Below the pieces are notes generated by a model. That model saw only the letters and a program-made list of their open reading frames with translations. It was not told the DNA's origin and ran no database searches. Both the position numbers and the translations under genes were made by a program. From the NCBI GenBank assembly GCA_002104945.1, contig MCFH01000006.1:186001-250000 (forward strand): a stretch of 64,000 nt of DNA, written 5' to 3'. Positions 1-11,917 of the stretch are shown piece after piece (within the stretch, counting starts at the first letter, position 1; every line of letters starts with the position of its first letter). Source of the stretch: Piromyces finnis. Lineage: Eukaryota > Neocallimastigomycota > Neocallimastigomycetes > Neocallimastigales > Neocallimastigaceae.

Positions 1-676
1 TATTTTTAAATATATTAAAGGGTTAGTTTAAAATAAAGGTTAAGGTAGAGTATACTAAAAACATTATTCTTTACACTATGGTCTTTATTAGATTTTCACT
101 TTAACAATAAAATAAGTTTGACGACTTAAAATGCAATAGATTTTTACTTTAGTTTATATCTTTATTTTCTTAATTAATAGTTTCAATTGACAATTAAAAT
201 CTATTACAATTTTAAGACATCAAACTTACTGTTTGTACTTTCATCATTGATTTATATATTTAATATAAAATTTGATAATTATATTAAATAGCTCTTTCTA
301 AACTTTTAGTAATAATCTCTATTAAAATAGACTTTATAATACCATTTTATTGGATAAAAATATATATATAATCGATTATAGAATAACCAAGGTGATGATA
401 ACAACAATAACAACAAAACAATAATAATAATAAACATTTTATAATTTCTATAATTAATTTATTAAATGTAATTATATTTGTTTAGTATAAAAAAATATGA
501 AATCTATAAATCTATAAATCTATACATATATATGTTAAAGAAAAAAAGAAATAAAATAAAAAAAAGTGTATTAAATATTTATATTTAGTATTAATAATAT
601 TTATTAATAGTTGATAATTATATATATATATAAAGAATATTTATTATATTGCTTTAATTAATTAGAATTTTACATA

Positions 677-751
<75 letters not shown>

Positions 752-1312
752 ATTTAAAATGTGGTTGCTTGATATTTTGACAATTAAATAATTTTCCTTT
801 TAATTAATAATAAAAAAAATAATAAGCTATTTTATTTTGTATAATATGCATCGTTTATATTAATATTTTATTTAGTAAATAATAAATATATATTATATTT
901 TATAAAACTTTAAATTGGCTATTTATGAAAAAGCTTGTTTTACTAATTGATATAAAAATTCAAAGATATTTTTTTATTTTATTTTTTTTTATTCTTTAAT
1001 AATTGGTAAAAATAAAAGTAAAAAGAAAACTTACATTATGATTATTAATAGTCATGTTTTTCTAATTTTAGATTTTTTACTCTTTATATAAAAAAATTTA
1101 TATTTTATAACTAATTTTTTTTTCATCTGTTATTGAAATATCAAAGAAATTTTATTGTTTATTCAGTAATAATTTTTTTTTAATATAGAATTAAAACATT
1201 TTTGTTATTCATTTTATTACATTATATATCTATATACATATCTAAATAAAAGTCATCACAATTTTTTTTTTAAAAAATATATTTTATTTTTAGTAATGAA
1301 GGATCAAATATT
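1..1312. other. Gene-free AT-rich flank
   Basis: No coding exon was found on either strand. The stretch holds A/T homopolymers and one tetranucleotide tract (listed separately). It is downstream of the minus-strand SH3 membrane-protein gene, so its right end is probably that gene's 3' untranslated region. Confidence 0.6.
677..753. repeat. (AAAT)n microsatellite
   Basis: A near-perfect run of the tetranucleotide TAAA, about 19 units, in intergenic DNA. Confidence 0.95.
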
Positions 1313-2801
1313 TTACATCCTACTGCCTAAACAATATTCGGGGGCATAACCTTGACGATTTGATTGAATATCTTTAACCATAACCCATCCACCTTCAAAT
1401 TTCTGAATAAGTTGAACAATCATTCCTCTTCTTAATGAAATATCTCTTGCATCTGAACTATTATAATCTTCGGCTACATTATAACTATTTGGTGGATATC
1501 TTCCTCCAAGAGTCGCATTAGAACTATTTCCAAGAGTTGAACCATTTGATTTCATAGTACCTGTATTTCTTAATGTTCCATTTAAATTTCTAGATTTTGA
1601 ATTAAATGTTTGTACTTTAGGATCAAATCCTTCATTATATGCATTTTGTAGATTTTGGTTGCTTGATTTTTGATATTCTTTTTCTTGTTGATGAAGCGAC
1701 TTTTTAATATTTTCTTGCATTTTAATTTCTTTTACAATCTTTGCAGAGAAAAATGAACCTATTACAATAAATACTGAAGAAACAATGACACCATAATAAA
1801 AGGGTTCCATATTGAACTTATATTCAAATGGAATTTGATATTTATGTAAAGGACAACAATATCCATCATTAGATTTTTTACAATATTCATTTTTTAGATC
1901 TTGTGTTGGATAACCTAAAATATTATTATAAATTTTATATTTATTATTAATTTGTATTATAATTAATTATTTAAAAATCTAATAGCTTAAATAGTTTGTA
2001 AAACATTTTTTGATATTAAATAAAACAATTACCGCAATTAACTATTTCTAAGTTTCTTGTATCATATTCCAAATTTGTTTCGTATTGTAAAACTTCTTTT
2101 TGATTTAATTTTTCATTATAATAAGTATTATTTAATCTTAGGTATAAATCCCTGATTTCTATAAGGAATTTATTTCTTTCTTCATTAATAACTTTAATAG
2201 GATCTTCATTTGGATATAGATCAGCTATACTTTTCATATTTTTAGTTGGATATGGACATGCATTTATATCATTTAAAAAAAAACTAACTGAAGTAAAATA
2301 AGTGTTTAAGTGATTAAGTGCTATATCATGACTTCTTAATGCATATATAGATTCTTCATCTTCATACATATATTTTTCATAGTATAAATAACAATTAACT
2401 GTTTTATCATATCTAATAGAATCTTTATAAACTTTATCTACATTTCCTAAATTGTCTTCGAGTCTAATTTCAATTTTATCCATTTTATTTATTTCTTTAA
2501 CATTATCTTCTTCATAATAACAAAGACCTCTTGATATCAATGAATAACGAATATAGTAATCTAATTTAGTACTGTAATACGTTGGATTAGAAAAATCTTC
2601 TAATATGTATTGATTATTTTCAAGCTGTTGAAGTTTTGCTTTACTTAAATATATTTTTGTATCTTTAAAATGATCACAATATGGATGTTCAGCTAATATT
2701 TTGTCATCACTAACTACACTTACTTTTTTCTTAGCCCCTTGAATTTTTATAATGAAGAGTAATAATATATAATTAAATTTTACAAATATTGAAGTTTTCA
2801 T
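1313..2801 (-). CDS. Single-pass membrane protein with cytoplasmic SH3 domain, copy A
   Basis: Two exons, 2801-2033 and 1914-1313 (reading on the minus strand), with a 118-bp GT-AG intron, give 456 residues. The N-terminus is a signal peptide (residues 1-22, hydrophobic LLLFIIK core). An ectodomain of about 270 residues follows, with scattered Cys and many Tyr/Asn/Asp and no recognised fold; its last part has a CysCys pair (YCCPLHKYQ). One transmembrane helix lies near residues 296-316 (YGVIVSSVFIVIGSFFSA). After it come a short basic/coiled segment, an Asn/Ser-rich linker and a C-terminal SH3-type domain near 400-452, recognisable from the LRRGMIVQLI strand, the GGW of the binding surface and the final YAPEYC. 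It most likely sits in the plasma membrane or secretory pathway with the SH3 in the cytosol. The start was chosen because it is the only Met before the signal peptide. A close paralogue lies just upstream in the same orientation. The ligand and function are unknown. Confidence 0.85.
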
Positions 2802-4305
2802 TTTATATATGTATTTTCTTTCTTTTCTTTTTTTTTTTTTTTAAATTTTATATTAAATAACTATATAATTCTATTTTTTATTATATTTATCGATTAATCT
2901 TTTTTTTATCTACAGTTTTAATATTGGAAGAGAAATCAATAGATGATTTTTATAAAATACTTTTATATATATAAAGAATATTTATTAAATACAAATAAAA
3001 AAAAATAAAATGAAAAGAAAAAAAAATGAAAATTCTTTACATAATTTATAAAAGTATCATTGCATAATAATAATTAAATTTATAATTTTAATTATAGTTT
3101 TTGTTTGAAAAGTTAAAGCAAATTACATTTATTAATTGGCTTTATCTATAAATTTTAATAAATTAATTAAATTTCATTAGCTAACCAAATAAATTAGCAT
3201 TTCATTATTTTGAAAATTCAAGTTTAAAGTTACACGAATATTCTTATATTGTTAAATAATTTAAATTTAAATTATATGTTTTTTTTATTTTTTATTTTTT
3301 ATTTTTAATGAACTTTAGGTGTTAAATAATTTAATAGTGATATAAATTCATCAATAATATAATGTATGTATAGTATTATTAATATCATTTTATAGTGAGC
3401 ATAATATATAATAATCAACATTATATAAAAATATAAAAAATGTATTTAAAATGATAAAAAAAAAAAAAAAAAAGCAATTAACTTAAATATATATACATTT
3501 ATTGTTGTCCTACTATTCTAAATATTTTGATAAAAAAAAAACTCTTCTTCCTTTAATAATAGTATTTACCAAAAAAAAAAAAAAAAAAAAAGTATTAGGG
3601 AATAAAATAACTTAAAAAAACTAATATTTATTTTATCTATCTGAAAAATAAATAACTATTAACCATACTAAAGCGTTATTTTAATTATGCCATTAAAACT
3701 TTTAATAATTATGAAAATTATATAGATTGTACTTTAATAAATGAAACCTTTTTTTATTTACAATATATATAAAACATACTATTAATAAAAATTGTTATTT
3801 TTTTTTATTTCATTTTATTTTATATTCTTCATGTATTATTTTCCCCATCTATCAAAATAATAATTATTCATTTTTATTTTTTATTAAAAAAAAAAAAAAG
3901 AATTACATTATACAAAACATAAATTGAAGATAAATCTAATTTTAAAGAATAATCTTTATTGAGAAAAAAAAAAATTGTTTGCTTCTAATTTCTTATTTTT
4001 CTACACTTCTATTTACTTAAATAATATTCCTTTAATTATTATATATATACATTTTTAATTAAATTTATATCATTTAATAGGCTGATAAATATAATTAAAT
4101 TATTCAAAGTTAAAAAATGAAAAAAAAAAAAAAAAAGAATTTATATTTATATCTAATAATAAAATAATAGATGGATGAATGTTGAATAACTATTAATTTA
4201 TAATTTATATCTACATGCCTACATACATATATTTATATAAAAAAATTTTTATCAAAAAGTTTTATTTTGTAATTGTGTGATTTTTTAATGAGAATTTTAA
4301 TATTT

Positions 4306-4336
<31 letters not shown>

Positions 4337-4351
4337 CTTTTTCTTTTTTTT
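2802..4351. other. Intergenic spacer between the tandem SH3-protein genes
   Basis: AT-rich spacer with many A and T runs, including a broken T tract of over 40 bases (about 4310-4354) that ends at the stop codon of the upstream paralogue. No exon, RNA gene or repeat unit shared with other spacers was seen. It should contain the promoter of the downstream copy. Confidence 0.6.
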
Positions 4352-5873
4352 TTATTGCATTCTACTACCTAAACAATATTCGGGGGCATAACCTTGACGA
4401 TTTGATTGAATATCCTTAACCATAACCCATCCACCTTCAAATTTCTGAATAAGTTGAACAATCATTCCTCTTCTTAATGAAATATCTCTTGCATCTGAAC
4501 TATTATAATCCTCGGCTACATTATAACTATTTGGTGGATATCTTCCTCCTCCATTTCTTAATGTGGCACCATTATTCATTCCAAGAGTTGAACCGTTTGA
4601 TGATTTCATAGTACCTGTATTTCTTAATGTTCCATTTAAATTTCTGGAATTTGAATTAAATGTTTGTAATTTAGGATCAAATCCTTCATTATATGCATTT
4701 TGTAGATTTTGGTTGCTTGATTCTTGATATTGTTTTTCTTGTTGATGAAGCGACTTTTTAATATTTTCTTGCATTTTAATTTCCTTTACAATCTTTGCAG
4801 AGAAAAATGAACCTATTATAATAAATGCTGAAGAAACAATGACACCATAATAAAATGGTTCCATATTGAATTTATATTCAAATGGAGTTTGATTTTTAAT
4901 TAAAGGACAACAATTTCCATCATTAGTTTTTTTACAATATTCATTTTTCAGATTTTGTGTTGGATAACCTATAGCATTATAATATGAAATTTTTTATTTA
5001 TAATTTAACAGTTAATAATATAATCGTTTATTCATTCTTAATATTTTATAACTAATTTTATAATTATAACAAATTCTTACCACAATTAACAATTTCCGAA
5101 TTATTGGTATCATATTCCAAAGTTGATTCATATTGTAAAACATCCTTTTCATTTAAATATTCATTAAAATAGGTATTACTTAATCTTGTATACAAATTTC
5201 CAATATCTTCAAGAAATTTTCTTCTTTCTTCAATAATGACATTAGTACGATCTTCATTTGGACGTAGATCAGCTATACTTTTCATTTCTTCAGAAGGATA
5301 TGGACAAAGAGATTCATTATTTAAAAAATTACTAACTGCATTATAGTAAATAGATAAATGATTAAGTCCTATTCTATGATCTTTTAAAGCATTTATAGAT
5401 TCTTCATCTTCATACATATATTTTTCATAATATAAATAACAATTGACTGTTTTATCATATCTAATAGAATCCTTGTAAGTTTCTTTTACACTTCCATCAT
5501 TATTAAAAACTGTTATATCAAATTTATCCATTTTATTTATTTCCTTAGCATTAATTTCATCATAATAACATAAACCTCTTGATATCAATGAATAACGAAT
5601 ATAATAATCTAATTTTGCACCATCAGGTAGTTTTGTGAATTCTGATTCTTCCAATATAAATTGATTAAGACTTTGAAGTTTTGATTTACTTAAATATAAT
5701 TTATTTGTAGAATTTGCAAAATGTTCACAATATGGATGTGTAGCTTCTATTTTATCTTCAGCATATGCATTATTATTGTTAGTGATTTTTTTTTTTTTAT
5801 ATTTAACACCTTGAATTTCTAAAGCGAAAAATAATAGAATAAAGCTTAATTTTATAAATATTAAATTTTTCAT
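4352..5873 (-). CDS. Single-pass membrane protein with cytoplasmic SH3 domain, copy B
   Basis: Two exons, 5873-5081 and 4968-4352, with a 112-bp GT-AG intron at exactly the same codon (after the VNCG motif) as in its neighbour, give 469 residues. The layout is identical to copy A: signal peptide, ectodomain of about 270 residues, one transmembrane helix near 304-324, Asn/Ser-rich linker and C-terminal SH3-type domain. The two proteins share blocks such as YYIRYSLISRGLCYY and YKDSIRYDKTVNCYLYYEKY in the ectodomain, but many positions between them differ. The transmembrane and SH3 parts are almost identical, even at silent positions (two differences in roughly 175 bases over the SH3 end). The introns do not align. 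The pair arose by tandem duplication. No function is known to me; a cell-surface receptor or adaptor is only an inference from the topology. Confidence 0.85.
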
Positions 5874-7463
5874 GGTTATATTTAAATACTGTAAATTTAA
5901 AAACTTTTATACATATATATATTGAAATATAAATAATGTTAATTTAGAAGAAAAAATATAATAATAATATATATATTTTTCTTAAAATTAGTAGTCCTTT
6001 CAAAACTATTAAAAGAATGGAGAATAATTTTAAAATATTATTAATAATTATTAAAATTACTTTATTGTTTTAAATATTTAATCAATATTTTATTTTTATA
6101 TAAATTCTTTTTTTTTTTTTTTTTTTCAACTATTTCTATTTGTTATGTTTTTGTTTTTTTTTTGTTGATAATATAACTTTTCAATAATAAAGGTTGTTAT
6201 TGTTTTTGTTGTTGGTTTAGTTAATAAAAAAAAAAAAAAAAAAAAAAAAAACAATTTTTTTTATTATAATAAAAAGAAAAATGAATTAATTACTTGATTT
6301 AGTTTCGAATATATTCCCATATATTATAATATGTGAAAAATTAATTATTAAATAATTTTTTTAGTAAAGTAATAGAAAAATATAATATAATTAATAAATA
6401 AAATATATTAAAATATATATTGTAATATATGAAAATAATACATATTTAATAATGAAAATTGAAATATTAGAAATATAAACTTTTATATTATGAAATAAAT
6501 AAATAGAACAATATGATTTATATATTTTAAAGTTTATATTCGTATTTATCATATATAGTTTGTGTAATATTTCAAATATTTTATTATAAATTATAGTTAT
6601 TAATATAATTCCTAATCACAATATTGTATACAAATGTAATAAATGTATTATTTATGTATTGAATAAAAGGAAGGAGGTAAAAATTTATAAGCATATATAT
6701 ACTACTTAATTTTAATACTATTTATTTATTATTGATTTTATTATTGATTTTATAAATAAATATAAAAAAAATAAAAAATATATAATAATGTTATTTAATT
6801 TTAAATGAAATAAAATTTATTGGAATGTTTTTTTATAATTTTTTGTTTGTTGCTGATTAAATATATCAAAGTTCTTATCATCAATTAAAGTGACATTAGA
6901 CATTAGTATCTATTAATATTATTTTATTATTTTTTATTAATAATATTATTTATGAATATTGAATATTAAAATAGTTTTATAAGATTAATAAAAAGGAAAG
7001 AAATCAAAAAGATTTTTTAATACTATGTGGATTATTTTGAAATTATTAATGTAGAACATTTAGTTAATGTAAAACAATGTATAAAATAATGTAATGTTAA
7101 AAATTTGGATTCATACTATTATTTTATAGGTTAAATAATTTATTATATATAATAATTATTAAAATATATATTTAACCTTTAATAACAATCCATTTAATAA
7201 ATTTACTTTTGTTCATTTACCATCTGAAGTATATATCCACCAAATTAATTTAAGTTTATTAAATTAAAGCTATTTATATATTAACCAACATTTATATTGT
7301 TTAATGGAGAAATATCTTCAATAAATGTAATACAAATATAATATAAATCAAATTATAGCATTGTATTTAAACGTAATAAAAAAATAAAGAAAAGTATAAT
7401 TAATTAATTAATCAATCAGTCAACTATTTATTTTATACAGATAAATATATACTTGATAATAAA
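5874..7463. other. Divergent intergenic region, SH3 protein / SSRP1
   Basis: Bidirectional upstream region between a minus-strand and a plus-strand gene. It contains long T and A tracts (for example around 6110-6126 and 6226-6251) but no coding exon and no recognised element. Confidence 0.6.
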
Positions 7464-8095
7464 ATGAGTGATTCAAGAGTTCATGAATTTGATGGGATTT
7501 ATCTCGGTGGTTCAATGATTCCTGTAATTATTATTATTATTATTATATATATATATATTTTAAAAGTTTTTCTATTTCATTTTAAATTTCATTTAATAAT
7601 ATTTATTTAATAATGAATAATAATACTAATAATAAATAATAAATAATAATAAGAAAAAAAAAATACTAAAGATCATTATATTTTCTTTTTATTCATTAAA
7701 ATTTATAATATTAATAATAATAATACATATATAAATTTCTATTTCAATTTCAATAATTATATAAATTTATATTTTTCTTTAATAAATTATTGATTAAAAT
7801 ATATATTTGAAATTCATAATAATTATTTTTTTTTATTAAGGCTGTGGGAAAATTAAAGTTAGCAACAAACGGTTTAGCATGGAGAAATTCAAACACAGGA
7901 AATATCATAACAGTTTTACAAAATGATATGAAGAAATTTTCTTGGTATAGAGTTGCAAAAAATTATGAAGTAAAATTACAATGTAATAATGGAATAATAT
8001 ACAAATTTGATGGATTTGCTAAAGAGGTATTTATGTTAATTAGTTGATTGATTTTCAAATTACTTGGTATTTTATTCATTTAATAAAATTTAGAT

Positions 8096-8147
<52 letters not shown>

Positions 8148-9328
8148 TAAATGTGAATATTACTGTTTTTATAATTATATTATGAAAGCGATACCAATCA
8201 GCCATTAATTAAATATAAAGAAAGTTATAATTGGAATTAATTTTTAAATTTATTTAAATAATTGGTTTTATATAAAAGGATTACGAAGGATTAGCATCTT
8301 TTATAAAATCTCATTATCGTATAGTATTAGAACAAAAAGAATTGTCATTGAGAGGATGGAACTGGGGTAGAACAGAATTTCAAGGTACACAATTATCTTT
8401 TTTAGTTGGTAATAGACAAGTTTTTGAAATTCCATTAACTGAAGTTGCTAATACAACTTCTACAAGAAATGAAGTAGCTTTGGAATTTACCCAACCAGAA
8501 ACTAGTAGTAAAAAAATTAAGGAAGATACAATCACAGAAATGAGATTTTATATTCCTGGTATGGCAACTATTCATACTGAAGGTGAAGACCTCGAAAAAT
8601 CATCAAAGAAAACAAATACAGAAGGTAATGAAGATGAAGATAGTGAAAACCTAGTATTAGGTGAAGATGGTGAAGCAATGACAGCTGCTGCTGTATTCCA
8701 CGATACCATTAAACAAAAAGCAGATCTTAGAATGGTTACTGGTGAAGGTATTGGTAGCTTCCAAGATTTACTTTGTCTCACTCCACGGTAAATAGATTTT
8801 ATTCATTTTTTATATTTTTAGTATATATAAATAAAAGTATAATTAATAATACTATTTATAAATAAAATAATAACTGACAATATTCATTTTATCATTGCTC
8901 AATTTGTTCAAATAATATACATTTATTGATTTATATTAATAATTCAAACTAATTTCCAAAAAATGATATTTGTAACAATAATATAGTGGTAGATTTGAAG
9001 TTGACTTTTATTCAACATTCCTTCGTCTTCGTGGTAAAACTCACGATTACAAAATTAATTATGTATCAGTTATAAAACTTTTCTTATTACCAAAACCTGA
9101 TGAAATGCACATGATGTTCGTTGTTGGCCTTGATCCACCAATTAGACAAGGTCAAACTCGTTATCCATTTTTAGTTTTCCAATTTGCTAGAGATGAAGAA
9201 ATAGATATTACACTTCAAATAGATGAGTAAATATAATAATATTATTTTATTTATATAATATATATAATATAAATATTAATAATAATAACAATTAATAATT
9301 AACATATTTATGAAATAAATAATTATTA

Positions 9329-9389
<61 letters not shown>

Positions 9390-11187
9390 GAGAATTATTA
9401 AAAACAAAATATGAAGGAAAGCTTCAAAAATCTTATGATGCTCCAACATTCGAAGTTGTATGTAGTATATTTAAAGGTTTAACAGGAAGAAAGGTTATTG
9501 TTCCAGGAAATTTATATAAAAGGTAAATTAATATTTATATTATTGTGATTAATTATTTGTAAATGTAATCTATATAAACCTAGCTATTTCTAAATAATAA
9601 ATTTTAATTTTCATTTATATAATATTTATATAAATCAATTGTATTTATATTAAAATATATTATTAATATAATTCAAATTGCTATTGGCTGTTGTTGTTGT
9701 AATTAATAGTCATCATTTACATCATGCTGTTAAATGTTCATTAAAGGCAAATGAAAGTTATCTCTATCCATTAGATAAGAGTTTCTTATTTATACCAAAG
9801 CCTCCAACTTTAATTGCTCATTCTGAAATTGCAAGTGTTACATTCTCTAGAGTTGGCAGAGGAATGGCAAATACCAGAACATTTGAAATGAAATTTAATA
9901 TGAAGAATGGTGTTGATTATCAATTTGGTGGTATTAACAGGTTAGTGATATTTAATAATTTAGAAAATTTATTTATAAAAAATATTTAAATTTTACATTA
10001 AAATCATTGTATATATCTACCTATCTATCAATAGAGAAGAATATCCAGCATTAAACGAATTCTTACAATTAAAGAAAATCAAGGTAAAGAATGAATTATT
10101 AGAAGAAAACACATTAAACTTCCATGATGAATTAAGTTCTAGTGAAGATGAGGATGATAGAAGAATTGGCCGTATGGGAGGTGATGATATGGGTGATAAT
10201 GATGAAGATTCAAGTGGTAAGTAATTTATTTATAATAAATAATAAATAATTTTCTAATTTTAACAATAGTCATAGTTCAAATAAACATAATAATTATTAT
10301 TATTACCATAATATAATCATGTTAATAGAGGATGAAGATTTCGTTGCAACAGAAAGTGAAAGTGATGTTGAAGAAGAATTTGATGAAAATTATGGTGGTA
10401 CAGATAGTGAAGAAGAAGAAGAAGAAAAAAGTCATTCAAGAAAGCATTCTCGTTCATCATCAAAGAATGTTGATTCCGATAGCGAATTAGAGGGTAAGAA
10501 AATTACTAAATTATTATATTATATGGAGTTTAAAATTTTTATATAAAATTTATAGTATTTAATAAACGTTAATTAAATATATATTTTATAAATAACAATA
10601 TAGTCGAAGAATCAAGAGAGAAAAAGAAGAAAAGTAGCACAAAGAAAGAATCTAAAAGTTCAAAGAGTGATGAAAAGCCAAATAAAAGAAAAAGAAAAGA
10701 AGACGGTGCACCAAAGCGTCCAATGATATCTTTTATGTTCTTTTCTCAAGATAAAAGAGCAGAAGTTAAGCGTGACAATCCAGATGCTAGTTTTGGTGAA
10801 ATAGGAAAAATCATAGGTAATCTCTGGAAAAATGCTTCACCTGAAGAAAAGAAAGTAAGATAATCGAATAATTATTTTATTGAAATTAATTATGTAATAT
10901 TATAAATATAAATACGCATTATAATTAAATATATATTTATATTTTTCAAATGTTAATAATAGAAATATGAAAAGAAGGCATTAGAGGATAAAGAACGTTA
11001 CAAGAGAGAAATGGAAGAATATGAAAAGAAGAAGGCTGCTAGTGGTGCATCATCACCAGTATCAAAAACTTCAAAAGGAAACCCAAAGAAAAAAGCAAAA
11101 ACAAGTCATTCGGAAACCAAATATAAAAGTAAAGAAGTATTAAATGATGACAGTGATAATATTAATTCTGATGATTTTAGTAGTTAA
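7464..11187 (+). CDS. SSRP1: FACT complex subunit SSRP1 with HMG box
   Basis: Ten exons: 7464-7523, 7841-8026, 8279-8787, 8987-9226, 9391-9522, 9710-9940, 10035-10216, 10329-10493, 10604-10854, 10963-11187; 726 residues, close to the family length. SSRP1 pairs with SPT16 in FACT, the nuclear H2A-H2B chaperone that helps polymerases pass nucleosomes. The N-terminal part has the SSRP1 signature (LKLATNGLAWRNSNTG, then GWNWG and the switch from structured domain to PDEMHMMFVVGLDPPIRQGQ). The middle domain continues through SHHLHHAVKCSLKANESYL and FTFSRVGRG-like strands. An acidic Asp/Glu/Ser tract follows (exons 7-8), then a basic stretch and one HMG box (about 605-680) starting APKRPMISFMFFSQDKR. 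Budding-yeast Pob3 lacks this box; the fused form is seen in animals, plants and some early fungi. The start was taken from the in-frame Met of a 60-base first exon. Confidence 0.96.
8097..8142. repeat. Poly-T tract in SSRP1 intron 2
   Basis: 46 consecutive T on the plus strand inside an intron. Confidence 0.95.
9330..9387. repeat. (AAT)n microsatellite in SSRP1 intron 4
   Basis: About 19 trinucleotide units ending a few bases before the acceptor AG of exon 5. Confidence 0.95.
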
Positions 11188-11917
11188 ATTTTAACATCAA
11201 TATACAAATAATAGGAATGATAATAATAGTGCCATTTATATTATTATTTTTCTTTTTTTTTTTCTTTTATCAGTAATTTATTATTAATAATAATAATATT
11301 TTTATTTATTTTATTTTTACATTAATTCATGTTATATTTATTTTTTAATTATTTAAATAAAAAGAAAAATATTTTGTAAAAATTTAATCCTTTTTAATTT
11401 TGTTTAAAAAGTAGTGTAATAGTGGTGTATTAATAAACAAAACATATGGCTTTAAAAATTTATATATAAATAATTTTGATATAAGTATTAGTTTTGTAAA
11501 AATAACGTGGCTAAACAAATAATGTATATATATTTTAAGAGGTTTATATATCTATTTTTTGAATAATGTAGTATATATTAACCATAAATATATTTAATAT
11601 TAATTAAGAAAAATTTAAGATATTTTTCTGTTTTTAATATTATTTATTTTATCAAAAGTTTTTTTTTTTTAATTTTTTATTTTTTTTACTTTTATTTTTT
11701 TTATATATTCTTTATTTTATTTTCTTTTAGATATATTAATAGAGTTTAAATATAATTTAATAAACTACTGATTGATAAATGAAATAATTAGAATATATAT
11801 ATGTAAAAATTCTTAAAGTAGAATATATATATTTTTTAGAAAAAAAAAAAAAAAAAATTATCAATTAATTCATCTTTTTATTAATTAAAATCTAATTTGA
11901 AAGTTAAAAAAAAAAAA
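11188..11917. other. Spacer between SSRP1 and the SWI3-type gene
   Basis: AT-rich, with A and T runs only. It serves as the 3' region of SSRP1 and the promoter region of the next gene. An in-frame TTG codon at 11897 is a few bases before the chosen ATG and is not taken as a start. Confidence 0.6.
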
